A DNA stretch of 64,000 bases from Lytechinus variegatus (lineage: Eukaryota; Echinodermata; Echinoidea; Temnopleuroida; Toxopneustidae). Of this stretch, positions 28,401 through 34,925 are shown in pieces. The notes beneath the pieces were generated by a model that was not told the origin of the DNA, did not search any database, and saw only the letters and a program-made list of their open reading frames with translations. The stretch is taken from positions 34,794,733-34,858,732 of the forward strand of contig NC_054747.1 of the NCBI RefSeq assembly GCF_018143015.1, written 5' to 3'. Each line of letters begins with the position of its first letter. Position 1 is the first letter of the stretch. The translations under genes were made by a program, and so were the position numbers.

Positions 28401-31400
28401 TTGCTTGTCTCCTCCGGGTCACGGTCAGCCACTGGACATCATGTATCTAAACCTGTGTTATAAGCTGTTATATTCCAAAAGGTAATGAAGCAATAGTTGA
28501 ATGTTTACCACCAATGGGGAAAATGTTCAAAGAGTGTATATAAAAATCACAACCTTGTTCTCTGTTCAACAATATAACCAACAGAGAAAACAATTTACAT
28601 TCATATATAGCTCCAATGTATAAAAAAAACCTAAGTTGTATTTGTGCTAATCTTGTGAGAAGGCCCACTTGTTGATGAGTTTCAAACACGGTCTGTGCCT
28701 ACAGACTAGGTGTATTCTTACCTTGTACAATCAGTTGAACCCTTGTAGAAACTGTTGTGATTGAGTTGCTTGCTTTACAGACGTAAAACCCGCTATCTGT
28801 GACCTGGATACCAGTTATTCTTAACCAGCCTATAGCTGGCTCCTGAATCCTATCAGTGGGCAGATCACCCAACTCCTAGAATTCAACAAATTAAAATGCA
28901 AAGAGAGAATTGTTACTTCAGTGATCTACAAAACATAGACTTCTCAAGGACACTAAGATCACCAAACCAACAACTGCGTCAAGTACCTAGACTAACAAAT
29001 AAGATGCATCGTGAAAGGTCTTTCCCCTACAGTTCCCCCTAGTACTATCCGATCACAACTTAAGACATATCTCTTTAATGAAGCATTCAGTTACATTATT
29101 CCTTTATACTTTACAGCCCTATGTAATTGATTAATGGTTGATGTTGCTTGAGTGTAATTTCCTCTTTTTTAATCTATATTGCACAATTTTATTTCTGTTC
29201 AAATAATTAGTAATGAAAGTACATGATAAAATACATACTTATGTATAATCATCAAAATCCTGACATCAAACTATCTTTCTGTTAAAAACACCCACCTTCC
29301 TCCACTCAATAGTTGGTGTTGGGCTTCCCGTAGCACTGCAAGGGAAGGTCACCCTCCCTCCCACGACCACAGACTGATCAAGCGGCACTTCAATAAAGAT
29401 GATCTCCTGGGTTGGGTCGGTGACAGTGAGCAAGGCAGATGCCGTGTTCTCTCCCCAGGCATTGGTAGCCCGGCAGGTGTAGTACCCACTGTCCGACTGC
29501 TGGGAGTTTGTGATGGTGAGCCGTGAGGAGGTAGCTGTAAATCTACCGCCGGTCTGTTATGGAAAAAAAATAAGAACAATGATGATGATGATGTTGATCA
29601 TGATGATGATGATGGTGATGATAATGGTGATGATGATGATGAAGGTGATCAAGGTGATGATGATGATGACTGTGTATAATTTTCCGAATTAGCATAACAG
29701 TAACGATAGCAAAGTGCAGTCTCCGCAAAGAATGTAGGCTACCTAGTAGAAGCTCTGACAGTCTTAATAGTCTACTCACTGAAATGACAGTATCTTGTGG
29801 ATTAAGCCAGTCCACAGTTGATGCCGGGCTTCCATTTGCCTCACATAGAAATGTAGCAGTCCCTCCTAAGACCACTGTAACAGGTTCAGGAGTAATAGAG
29901 AAACCTGGTCGACCTACAAAAACAAAGAACACATTGTTATATTAGAGAATTAACAGGAATTCTCATCACCTGGAAGCCTTAATTGATTTTTTGTTTTTTA
30001 TTCTACGTATGGACCGACTATCAATGCTTCAATCACATTCCCCTACTGTGGCAATACATCGAGTCGAAAACAGACGTTTTATTCATTTCTATTCAAACCA
30101 CCTAACTATAGCTGGTATAAAATATGTGAACAAAGCTGTTTTCAACTCGCCGTACGGCCGCCATGGGGGACGTACGACTGCGCCACTAGCTACCACAGGA
30201 AAGCTGAAGAAAAGATTATAAGACCTAAACTCATTCAAAATCAACCCTGATTAGCTAAAGGTTTAAGCATAGGTAGGCAAAAAGAAAAATTTGAAACGTT
30301 TCGTAATAAAAAGCAGTATACAAGTAATATCGAGTTTTCCTCCTGTAAACTCAACTCACCTATTAGAGTCACTTCTCCCAACAAGCTGTATCTTGTTAAA
30401 CCAATCAAAAGTTGATTGGTTGCCAGACAACGATAACTACCCCCATATTGGTGATCCAGCTCATTGACCTCTAGCTCGCTTGTCGTGACTCCTCCCACCT
30501 CTGATGTGCTGATATCAGTTGTCATGGAGATGTCATCTCCATTGAGTTGCCAGGTGATGGTTGCCATGGGAATGCTTGCTATGGAGCATTGGAGTGAGAG
30601 GGAGGAGCCTAGGTTTTGGGTTACACTGTTTGGGCTTGCTGTGAAGCTAACGCCAAGACCTGGTAAGAATAATTTCAACCCAAAAAAGTTTAAAGACAAA
30701 CCAAAGAAACTCTTACGATTGGCCATCATATCTTGATTTTATGTCTGAGGAGCGTTTCATCAACATTTTCTTCCCACAAGTTGTCAGATCTGACAATATT
30801 TCTTGATTATGATTGGCTGAGAAGCACTTTTACCATAGTAACTATTGGATAAAACAGTACTTGTCGGATAAAACGTCTGACAAGTCCTTTCATGAAACGC
30901 TCCCCAGGGGGGCTGGGCCACCTTTCAATAAGGCAAATGTCTACAGGTTACAGATTAGCAGCACAAATGGAAAAAATATGAAAGGACACAACAAATCTCC
31001 AAGGCAAATATTGCTTTTGCAATTCATAAGTTGCTTTCCCACTGCCACAATAGACACGATCTTTGAAAAATCCCTGTGAAAGTTCTTAACATTTTGTCAA
31101 GTATCTACAATTTAGTGGGGTATTTTATTTTAGGGTATACAGGTATATTGCTTTCACATTGGCAAATATACCTGGGGGCCGTTTCATAAAGCTGTTCACA
31201 AGTTAAGAGCGACTTTACGGGGGTGTTGCAAGAAAATATTTGCGATCAATTGCAAATATTCTGTTGCAATTTTACAACTGATAGATTATCGTTAGCTGTA
31301 GCAAATCAGATTAAACTTTTTGTTTCAAGGAGCAAATTAGCAATCAATCACTAATTTGCAATTAACTGCAAGACATATGATTGACTTAGGGACTAAAAAT

Positions 31401-32637
31401 TGACTTGTAATTGATGGCAAGTTTCTTGCAACACCCCATAAGAATGACTGGTGAACCTTTCTTACTAGCTAAACCATCGTAAATTAACATGTTGTTGGAT
31501 ATCATTTACCTTGAGAAAGGATCACCAGTCATTCTTAAAGTCGCTCTTAAATTACAAACAGCTTTATGAAACGGCCCCCTGGTAATTTGTAATCAGGGTA
31601 GTTCAGGGTAACTAGTATTGAGTAAAGGACTAAAAATTAAATCAAGGTTGTGTTAAAAAGCAACCACTTGTTTGAAAGGACAACCTATCAACAAAGATCA
31701 CAAGTTTGGTTACCCTTGAATATTCCTCATTGAAACATTCAAGGAACCTGAGCATAATGGTCATCCAGTCCTTAAAAACAGGTTCCATAGTTGTCATATG
31801 AGAAATAATAGGCCTACAATGTACTCACTTGCCAAAGCCAATGTCACTTCATCACTCTCGATCCTCTGTACTCCGCTCTGTACCCTACACCGATAGCTCC
31901 CCAGCAACTCCTGGGTCACCCTCTCGATGTACAAGGTCCCGTTTGAGTACACAGCCAATCCTTCACTGCCACCAATTACCGTCTGACTGTCCCGCACCCA
32001 GGAGTAGGTTGGTTCCTGGCTGCCGATGCTGGCCCTGGCAATGCAATGCCACCAGAGGGCCTGGTTTAAGAGTACGGCCTGATTACTTGGGGCTTGGGTG
32101 AATTGTAAAACGCCTTGAGCTAGAAGAGAAAAGAAATCTATTTTATGAAGCACTTTCCTTGCAATGAAATTACCATTTTTCCTAACAAACCTAAGATCTG
32201 GAAAATAATTTCCTCTTTATTTCTTTTATTAAAGTCTTCAATCTGTTTTATCCAATGCAAGTAGGAGAGAAAAGGTCTTTACCATATCTAATTTCATTCA
32301 AATACAGCATTCCTTCAAAGTACACCTACAATCATTCAAACGGTACAAGGGGATGCAATGGTTATCAAGGGGGGGGGCTGACCATGCAAAAATTAAACAA
32401 TCAGTATCTTCATCTTTTTGTACACTTTAAAAAAAAACAGTGAGGGAGAGGGGGTTGAAGGCTCTAGTCCAGACCCCCTGGGTATTGAATTTCTTGTGGA
32501 AAATGAATAAACTGTTGCTTTAATTACAGTACCTTGTCTGCTGTTTAGGATGAGTATGATTACCAAGAACACCAGTTCTGAAGCAACGTAGAGCCCCATT
32601 CCAAATCACATACAATGATCAAGCCTTGAACTTAAAC
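911..32637 (-). CDS. Ig/FN3 transmembrane adhesion receptor, whole gene (23 coding exons)
   Basis: Single-pass cell-surface protein of about 1,639 residues: signal peptide (1-22), ten Ig domains (about 23-965), three FN3 domains (about 966-1274), one transmembrane helix (about 1289-1315) and a cytoplasmic tail. Coding exons, 5' to 3': 32599-32533, 32119-31829, 30659-30360, 29913-29780, 29553-29296, 28875-28722, 19051-18923, 18130-17969, 17248-16979, 16511-16377, 15610-15476, 14688-14377, 13568-13278, 12575-12318, 11430-11140, 9872-9780, 8563-8355, 7582-7512, 6806-6545, 6127-5935, 2575-2300, 1919-1822, 1440-911. All junctions have AG/GT and matching phases, except that exon 8563-8355 is one base short. 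Most domain boundaries are phase 1, as is usual for Ig/FN3 receptors. The Ig-FN3-TM order recalls Dscam, Sidekick, Robo and neogenin relatives, but ten Ig plus three FN3 matches none of these that I can name, so orthology is open. Cell adhesion or recognition is an inference from the domains. Confidence 0.88.
1822..1919 (-). CDS. receptor exon 22: cytoplasmic tail, part 2
   Basis: A 98-base exon, phase 2 to 1, encoding a short proline/valine-rich linker (NPGVV-like start, then DVSPPPVQVNKEEVLSE). It is supported by a clean acceptor and donor and by phases matching both neighbours. Confidence 0.75.
2300..2575 (-). CDS. receptor exon 21: cytoplasmic tail, part 1
   Basis: A 276-base exon, phase 2-2. 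It contains serine- and aspartate-rich segments with tyrosines in GVYDLSM and SAYDLGG contexts, which could be phosphorylation or SH2 sites (inference), then a basic cluster KGKKKKRRWKGF. No catalytic domain is present. Confidence 0.85.
3695..3860 (-). mobile_element. degraded copy of the 221-bp 'ttgcaag' MITE
   Basis: The minus strand resembles the elements at 31218-31438 and 50442-50662, sharing the words ctgatttgctacagcta and aattgcaacagaa-like stretches. It has lost its ends. A poly-T tract precedes it at about 3628-3652. Confidence 0.5.
4256..4521. mobile_element. MITE with 'gggccccgtcttacaaagag' ends
   Basis: The two ends are inverted copies: gggccccgtcttacaaagag on the left and ctctttgtaagacggggccc on the right, with further pairing inward (gattgatccaat against attggatcaatc). 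It lies in the receptor intron. A second, shorter relative is at 8694-8848. Confidence 0.75.
5106..5913. mobile_element. 808-bp TIR element next to the TM exon
   Basis: The left end reads tagggaaggcggggtaagtt and the right end is its inverted copy (aacttaccccgccttcccct). Ends abut TA. The interior repeats 'ctcaacttgcccc'-like words. The 144-residue ORF inside has no recognisable domain and I do not call it a gene. Confidence 0.7.
5935..6127 (-). CDS. receptor exon 20: transmembrane segment
   Basis: A 193-base exon, phase 1 to 2. After a short glycine-rich stalk comes an uninterrupted hydrophobic helix (GIIAAIVCGILAVLLILALL), then the stop-transfer run YWKRK. This fixes the topology: Ig/FN3 outside, C-terminus inside. 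A TIR element ends about 22 bases beyond the donor. Confidence 0.9.
6545..6806 (-). CDS. receptor exon 19: FN3 domain 3, second part
   Basis: A 262-base exon, phase 0 to 1: FEAYLISFRILNSSD, then SSYLIVGLPSDTPHGVRMAY and GLSPFTREVIVTTLS. It carries the C' to G strands of a membrane-proximal FN3 domain. Confidence 0.85.
7512..7582 (-). CDS. receptor exon 18: FN3 domain 3, first part
   Basis: A 71-base exon, phase 1 to 0: APTSAVENFSAKANSSSSI followed by WLVWQ, the A to C strands of an FN3 domain. It is too short to be found as an ORF and is placed by splice sites and phase. Confidence 0.75.
7783..8046 (+). mobile_element. tRNA-headed SINE, B-box region lost
   Basis: The head carries an A-box-like word (tggcccagtgg). 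The body shares 'cagcaagaaatttatccaca' and 'caggtgaggtgaatg' with the minus-strand SINE at 57088-57306. It lies in a receptor intron. Confidence 0.55.
8355..8563 (-). CDS. receptor exon 17: FN3 domain 2, second part, out of frame by one base
   Basis: The exon opens with DDIVYEVLAYP and runs through LVDSLEYVTDYEVKVRAG, the FN3 E and F strands. Near 8418-8422 the frame is lost: the expected continuation NSALREWSPYVTAQI reads in the next frame, up to a good donor after 8355. The exon is 209 bases, while flanking phases (1 and 1) require a multiple of three, so one base is missing beside a run of three C (plus strand). This may be a sequencing or assembly error, an allele, or a real disruption. 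Confidence 0.8.
8694..8848. mobile_element. second copy of the 'gtcttacaaagag' MITE
   Basis: It starts gggctctgtcttacaaagag and ends gtaagacgggcc. The middle matches the 4256-4521 copy in inverted orientation (words like aaattttcaagaaaataatgaatg). Internally deleted relative to that copy. Confidence 0.65.
9130..9275. mobile_element. probable foldback element, 'agctgttygt' family
   Basis: Inverted words around aacagctttat and aagctgtttgtgaattaag, with 'gcatgacttta' inside, recall the foldback family at 15264-15434 and 60238-60378, but the arms are diverged. Confidence 0.35.
9780..9872 (-). CDS. receptor exon 16: FN3 domain 2, first part
   Basis: A 93-base phase 1-1 exon: APSRPRSIEVTAVGNVITV then TWTAPSRLNGNT. 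These are the A to C strands of an FN3 domain with the conserved tryptophan. Confidence 0.85.
11140..11430 (-). CDS. receptor exon 15: FN3 domain 1
   Basis: A 291-base phase 1-1 exon with a complete fibronectin type III domain: PTISDITSTSLNLSWATP, the ITAYTVLYQ strand, then LQPYTGYRFRVQAVNGLG, with the conserved W, L and Y core residues. Confidence 0.9.
11800..12260 (-). pseudogene. decayed tandem copies of the Ig-10 exon 3' half
   Basis: On the minus strand this intron repeats the end of exon 14, including its donor region. The plus-strand word 'cttgaagtgt' marks the real exon at 12319 and recurs at about 12169 and 11970; a shorter relative lies at about 11873. Each is followed by recognisable remnants of the words for 'acagaacca', 'aatgacc' and 'gcaagaagaatggga'. 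The copies have lost the reading frame and some donors, so they look like dead duplicate exons and not alternative ones. Confidence 0.7.
12318..12575 (-). CDS. receptor exon 14: Ig domain 10
   Basis: A 258-base phase 1-1 exon: TLRCQTKGDPAP, TTTWQNG and VDDVYSCVATNQFG. Decayed tandem copies of the 3' half of this exon lie just downstream in the next intron (about 11,800-12,260). Confidence 0.9.
13278..13568 (-). CDS. receptor exon 13: Ig domain 9
   Basis: A 291-base phase 1-1 exon: VLSCEIEGQPTP, DITWFLPSEG and HHDGDFVCVLSNFLG, closing with TVRVTV. Confidence 0.88.
14377..14688 (-). CDS. receptor exon 12: Ig domain 8
   Basis: A 312-base phase 1-1 exon, the longest single-domain exon: SMRCRADARETP, IISWYLSDADG, then KRDEGWYLCLAQN. 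There is an extra loop between the C and E strands. Base composition is clearly richer in G+C than the flanking introns. Confidence 0.88.
14760..14910. repeat. degenerate (GAT)n microsatellite
   Basis: About 150 bases dominated by gat/aat triplets. It creates artefactual isoleucine-rich ORFs on the minus strand. Confidence 0.9.
14915..15075 (+). mobile_element. possible LINE 3' end
   Basis: An AT-rich tract closing with aaggtgaataaatgaattga and a short gaatt repeat resembles CR1/L2-type LINE 3' termini. No coding part is attached. Confidence 0.25.
15264..15434. mobile_element. foldback MITE with arms of about 65 bp
   Basis: The left arm (tttcataaagctgttcgtaa, then gttaagagcgactttaagaa) is mirrored by the right arm (ttcttaaagttgctcttaac, then ttacgaacagctttatgaaa). 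Relatives at 31173-31580, 50846-51580 and 60238-60378 make this an active-in-the-past family here. Confidence 0.85.
15476..15610 (-). CDS. receptor exon 11: Ig domain 7, second half
   Basis: A 135-base phase 1-1 exon: IEVLSNSSIVIDGL followed by NTGEYTCIATNAAG with the second cysteine. A long-armed foldback element (15264-15434) ends about 40 bases beyond its donor. Confidence 0.87.
15642..15815 (-). mobile_element. SINE fragment, AAT-tailed family
   Basis: Read on the minus strand, a conserved body (opposite strand: ggaattacttcctacagggt, acccatttactacacctggg) ends in agcgctatataaatg and an (ATT)n tail. It matches 17277-17530; its tRNA head is missing. Confidence 0.6.
16140..16345 (+). mobile_element. 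degraded SINE of the same family
   Basis: The order of remnants (a B-box-like gttcagatcctactct, then gtgttgcaccaaacccagt, tacctggaaattcattgaa, and aagcatgggtaataac) follows the plus-strand SINE at 7783-8046, but it is heavily diverged. Confidence 0.35.
16377..16511 (-). CDS. receptor exon 10: Ig domain 7, first half
   Basis: A 135-base phase 1-1 exon: PPQFVVHPVDLTVDPGSKV, RLDCEASGDPMP and SIQWQKDG. It supplies the first cysteine and core tryptophan of the domain. Confidence 0.87.
16979..17248 (-). CDS. receptor exon 9: Ig domain 6
   Basis: A 270-base phase 1-1 exon with a complete I-set Ig domain: ARFECRAAATP, VITWLFN, LRIDNVEEDQDGVYTCSAGN and a closing AYLTVY strand. Confidence 0.9.
17277..17530 (-). 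mobile_element. SINE with tRNA-like head
   Basis: On the minus strand the head has an A-box-like tggctcagttgataag at about 17,515. The body and the tataaatgttgc plus AT-rich tail match 15642-15815. It lies between Ig 5 and Ig 6 exons. Confidence 0.6.
17969..18130 (-). CDS. receptor exon 8: Ig domain 5, second half
   Basis: A 162-base phase 1-1 exon completing Ig 5: FSNGSLAIPYV, then HAGTYVCLASN with the second cysteine, then a serine/threonine-rich G-strand. Confidence 0.85.
18923..19051 (-). CDS. receptor exon 7: Ig domain 5, first half
   Basis: A 129-base phase 1-1 exon with the A to C strands: VAPNFTVLPED, ALLDCEADGMP and AIKWNTP. Confidence 0.85.
21440..21560 (-). mobile_element. tRNA-like SINE head
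   Basis: On the minus strand it reads tagctcagtcgatagagcgg (A-box region), then ggatttgattccc (B-box-like), in tRNA-like spacing. No intact acceptor stem was found, so a SINE remnant is preferred to a tRNA gene. Confidence 0.5.
22290..23215 (+). mobile_element. LINE reverse-transcriptase C-terminal fragment, decayed
   Basis: Conceptual translation around 22400-22680 shows TYLGVIVDHSFF, then ALTLCFCTAEYAAL and ILNGACRAITDCL, and near 22970 LNRLWGYNRNGE. These are typical of the region after the RT palm in jockey/CR1-like elements. Many stops and shifts interrupt it. Confidence 0.6.
24085..25560 (-). mobile_element. LINE endonuclease-to-RT fragment, decayed
   Basis: On the minus strand, 25550-25420 shows an endonuclease-like NVIYWGFQQSQHYLGVW stretch. 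At about 25370 VLDPLPHTQHQPIGLKV corresponds to the end of the EN domain. At 24180-24120 KNGLPQRSVLAQLLFNIYA is the RT motif normally GLPQGSVL.P.LFN. The order EN then RT is correct. The copy is broken by many changes, and lies in inverted orientation to 22290-23215. Confidence 0.6.
25983..26182. repeat. tandem duplication of about 104 bp
   Basis: Two adjacent near-identical units, each beginning ttgccagaattgcagataga and containing ttttagtaggaacctcataa. Confidence 0.9.
26400..27640. repeat. three tandem units of about 416-424 bp
   Basis: The word atatccttccatttactatg recurs at about 26409, 26825 and 27249. Each unit also contains 'cagccatgccctctctcaat' and 'ttgctaggcaac'-type segments in the same order. 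They lie inboard of the right arm of the 19348-28305 structure. Confidence 0.9.
28322..28434. mobile_element. hAT-type foldback MITE with 8-bp target duplication
   Basis: A nearly perfect hairpin: cagtggcggaccgtgaccca on the left and its inverted copy on the right. It is flanked on both sides by gacatcat (28314-28321 and 28435-28442). The 8-bp duplication and CAGTGGCG ends fit the hAT superfamily. Confidence 0.9.
28722..28875 (-). CDS. receptor exon 6: Ig domain 4, second half
   Basis: A 154-base exon, phase 0 to 1, with the E to G strands of an Ig domain, including TDSGFYVCKASN and a G-strand ending in VQLIV. It is followed by the largest intron of the gene (about 9.7 kb). Confidence 0.86.
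28935..29130 (+). mobile_element. LINE C-terminal remnant
   Basis: The plus strand encodes QTNNCVKYLD and, later, STIRSQLKTYLFNEAFSY, the 'K-T-Y-L-F-x-x-A-F' signature near the end of many CR1/L2-type RT ORFs. An AT-rich tail follows. Confidence 0.55.
29296..29553 (-). CDS. receptor exon 5: Ig 3 second half plus Ig 4 first half
   Basis: A 258-base phase 0-0 exon. It completes Ig 3 (SDSGYYTCRATN) and opens Ig 4 (VTFPCSATGSP, TIEWRK). The exon therefore spans a domain boundary, unlike the one-domain-per-exon pattern of most of the gene. Confidence 0.87.
29578..29672. repeat. (GAT)n microsatellite
   Basis: An imperfect gat/gatgatggt tract in the intron between receptor exons 4 and 5. It makes histidine-rich shadow ORFs. 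Confidence 0.9.
29780..29913 (-). CDS. receptor exon 4: Ig domain 3, first half
   Basis: A 134-base exon, phase 1 to 0, carrying the A to C strands of an Ig domain: TATFLCEANG with the first cysteine and STVDWLNP with the core tryptophan. The second half is on the next exon. Confidence 0.85.
30360..30659 (-). CDS. receptor exon 3: Ig domain 2
   Basis: A 300-base phase 1-1 exon with a full I-set-like Ig domain: cysteine in SLQCSI, tryptophan in ITWQLNG, second cysteine in GGSYRCLATN. A small foldback element (30748-30904) lies about 90 bases upstream in the intron. Confidence 0.87.
30748..30904. mobile_element. small foldback MITE, 'ggagcgtttcat' ends
   Basis: It begins ggagcgtttcat and ends atgaaacgctcc. 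The inner words tgtcagatctgaca and cttgtcggataaaacgtctg add further pairing. Confidence 0.7.
31173..31580. mobile_element. foldback MITE interrupted by another MITE
   Basis: The outer arms (gggggccgtttcataaagct and agctttatgaaacggccccc) are those of the 15264-15434 family. The left arm is split within 'gacttta / taagaatgac' by the element at 31218-31438. Confidence 0.85.
31218..31438. mobile_element. 221-bp MITE nested in a foldback element
   Basis: The ends ggggtgttgcaag and cttgcaacacccc are inverted repeats, and TA lies at both junctions. The interior repeats aattgcaa-type words. The same element, also 221 bp, is at 50442-50662. Confidence 0.85.
31829..32119 (-). CDS. receptor exon 2: Ig domain 1
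   Basis: One complete Ig domain in one phase 1-1 exon of 291 bases. The first cysteine is in WWHCIAR, the core tryptophan in YSWVRD, and the second cysteine in GSYRCRV. The G-strand ends in VTLAL just before the donor. The sequence is the most divergent of the Ig set. Confidence 0.85.
32533..32637 (-). CDS. receptor exon 1: signal peptide
   Basis: The start codon is at 32599-32597. It is followed by a short N-terminus and a hydrophobic stretch rich in V, L and I, then a polar segment, which is a typical signal peptide of about 22 residues. The donor follows 32533 (phase 1). A strong pyrimidine tract and AG end at 32638, so this exon probably begins at 32637 and a non-coding first exon lies further upstream. 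I did not locate that exon or the promoter. Confidence 0.8.
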
Positions 32638-32689
32638 CTGGAAAAGAACAGGAAAAGAAATACAAAGACTGTTAAAATCCTACGCATTC

Positions 32690-33055
32690 AGTTTCACTTT
32701 TTACGATCGAGTTCTCCCCCGTGAGGAGTTGATGGCAAATTTCTGTATCAGTGTTATAACCCAGGTCAAGGACTTCTCTTTCCGCTAGCTTTTACTTGCA
32801 AACTAGTTTGAAATGGGTCATACTTTTGTGTCTACATACGGGTATGATAATATCTATGATTATTGGACATTGGAATTTTCCTTCTATGGAGATTTGGATG
32901 ATTTGCCAATGTGAAGTGAAGGACTTTGCATTTACCGCATTTGAAAGGTAATTGCCATTTCTCTGACCATAATTGCAGTCTATCCAAGTCCTCTTGAAGA
33001 TCGCTGATCTCTGATAAGTCACTCACTATATTGAAAAGTTTAGTGTGCTGACTTT
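32690..33055 (-). mobile_element. LINE RT fragment after the YADD region
   Basis: The minus strand gives SDLSEISDLQEDLDRLQLWS followed by EKWQLPFKCGKCKVLHF. This is the conserved segment downstream of the RT active site in CR1/RTE-like LINEs. The active-site tetrad itself is already decayed. Confidence 0.7.
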
Positions 33056-33156
33056 TTTAGCACAACAAGCTATGTTGAACGAAGAGCGACCACGAAACAT
33101 GGCAATACATTTCAAGATTTTATGAACTATTCTCTGATCGAAGTTGAAAATAAACA

Positions 33157-33284
33157 GGGTCCCGTAACACAAAGGTTAGCTTTGATCGTATGCTTGATTT
33201 TTACGATTGATCGTACATTGTAGTCAATGGAATCAATCATAGAAAAATATTCCATTTCATTGCTAATTTTTGTGTTACGGGCCT
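33157..33284. mobile_element. small MITE, 'ggtcccgtaacacaaa' ends
   Basis: Ends gggtcccgtaacacaaa and tttgtgttacgggcc are inverted. An inner pair of gattgatcgtacat-like words sits around the centre. A diverged relative may lie at 52435-52560. Confidence 0.7.
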
Positions 33285-33616
33285 CAGATGTTGCAATCAA
33301 AAAGACGAATAGGGTCCAGGCCTAGTCTAGTCGAAATTCAACAAACATTTAGATCTAGGCCTTCTATGCACACTTCATTCTGTGAAAAAGATATTTTAGA
33401 TTAAACCAGACCTAAATATTGCAGAATTTAACTGAAAAAATCAACATGTCAAATACTACCAGTCACAATTTTTGATGCACTAGATCTATACCTGTTACAA
33501 GTTTAAAACCAGACAACAATAGATTCAGTGAACCAAATCTATCATTCTCTGGCTTTAAAAGGGAGACTTAATAATAGTGATTTCAAGAATTGTGACTAGG
33601 GCCTAGGCCTAGTACT

Positions 33617-33693
33617 AGTGTATCAGGCAGGTTACAAACAATAGAAGATCTCTATTGTTTGTACACATAGTTCCTCAAACCTGCCCGATACAC
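33617..33693. repeat. 77-bp palindromic hairpin
   Basis: gtgtatcaggcaggtt is mirrored by aacctgcccgatacac, with an inner perfect palindrome acaaacaatagaagatct and its partner. Could be a tiny foldback element. Confidence 0.75.
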
Positions 33694-33929
33694 TTTCTAA
33701 AAGTGAATGTTGAACTTTTTAAATTTAATTCAAACAAAATGTTAAGCTTTTAAATGCAGATCTCGGTAAAAGAAGAAGTCATTTCTTAAACTTCTTGGCA
33801 TTTTTACTGGCACTGGCCTGCTCACATGGCTCAACACAAATTCAAAATGAAAAAGCTCATCTCAGCTCAGTCAGCATGCAGCAGGCGCAACAGTCAACAC
33901 ATCACAAATCATCACAGACACATGCACTC

Positions 33930-34423
33930 ATTCAATGAACAAGGTTATAATATAACCTTGTTCTCAGTTATATCTCCATGTGTGGCAAAATAAGGGTGAC
34001 AATGTTTGGCTTATTTTCTCTTTTTCTTTGGGGCAAATGCTTGATTTTTTTACACTGACTGTTTTCATTACACCTATTATTCATACTACTTGGCTCTTAT
34101 TTCAATTTGATTCTTTAAATCATTTTTTTCTTAATTAAAAATAGAGATCAAAAAATGAAAATTTTCTTGCCATATTACTTTCCACCAATAGAGGGCGTAC
34201 ACAAAAATATGCCCAAAAGTCAAGTTTTTGAGCGCTCTGGTGAATACAAAAATTATTCCCAAGTTATTAATGAAAAATAAATTGAAACTGTATGAAAATT
34301 AGTAATTTTGGTCACAAAAGTGATATTTTAATGATTTTTTGAAGTGTGTGCTCTGTACAACATTGGCATACCATAGTCCTACCTGTAGATTCACCACAGG
34401 CAGGGTGGTAGCAGTGAACAAGT
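33930..34423. repeat. dispersed repeat of about 490 bp, copy 1
   Basis: Highly similar to 40512-41034 along its whole length, from 'actcattcaatgaa' to 'gcagtgaacaagtg', including 'cttgccatattactttccac' and 'agagggcgtacacaaaaata'. No coding potential; class unknown. Confidence 0.85.
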
Positions 34424-34739
34424 GGACACATGCGACGATACGCATACCACATAAACACAAACATGACAAAGACAGGCATTATCGTGATATTTATTGGGAA
34501 CCACCGTTCACTTCATAAGCAGTGCTTTATTCAGTCACACGCACGGTTCCCAAGTATTTCCACCTCCATTCACTTTGTACACAAGTGCTCGTATACATGG
34601 ACGAGTGGTCCCCGAAACCACGATTTGGGCATTTTGGCCCAGACTTACCACACGCCCACAGACACAGTCATGACACACAAGCAATCAGTGCTAGTTTAAG
34701 CTTTTGCACCGCCTGACGAAATAAAACTTGAGCAGCTTT

Positions 34740-34925
34740 GGGGCAAGTCTCAACTCAAGACAGGCCCCAGCCCCCGGGGGCGGGCCTGGCCCTGGGCCAG
34801 GCTACGTTACGGCTAAGTTACGCCTACGGCAATTCCAACCCGCTGCCGCTGGCTGCTCCATCTCGATCTGCATCGGGGCAGCCGGCAGGGTCGGCCTGGC
34901 ACAGTGCCTTGGCAGTGGCAGGGAC
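34740..34925. other. GC-rich block before the minisatellite
   Basis: Composition jumps well above the surroundings, with runs such as agcccccgggggcgggcctg. No exon with convincing splice sites was seen. Confidence 0.5.

Larger units (their letters stand above)
32638..34919. other. intergenic upstream of the receptor gene
   Basis: No coding exon was recognised. Holds a LINE fragment (32690-33055), two small foldbacks (33157-33284, 33617-33693), a dispersed repeat (33930-34423) and a GC-rich block (34740-34925). The receptor promoter and a non-coding first exon are expected here, but I could not place them. Confidence 0.6.

Noticed and set aside
30003-30221. A 76-residue plus-strand ORF in the intron before exon 4
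   Set aside because: No domain, no splice partners and no codon bias; likely intronic noise or repeat.
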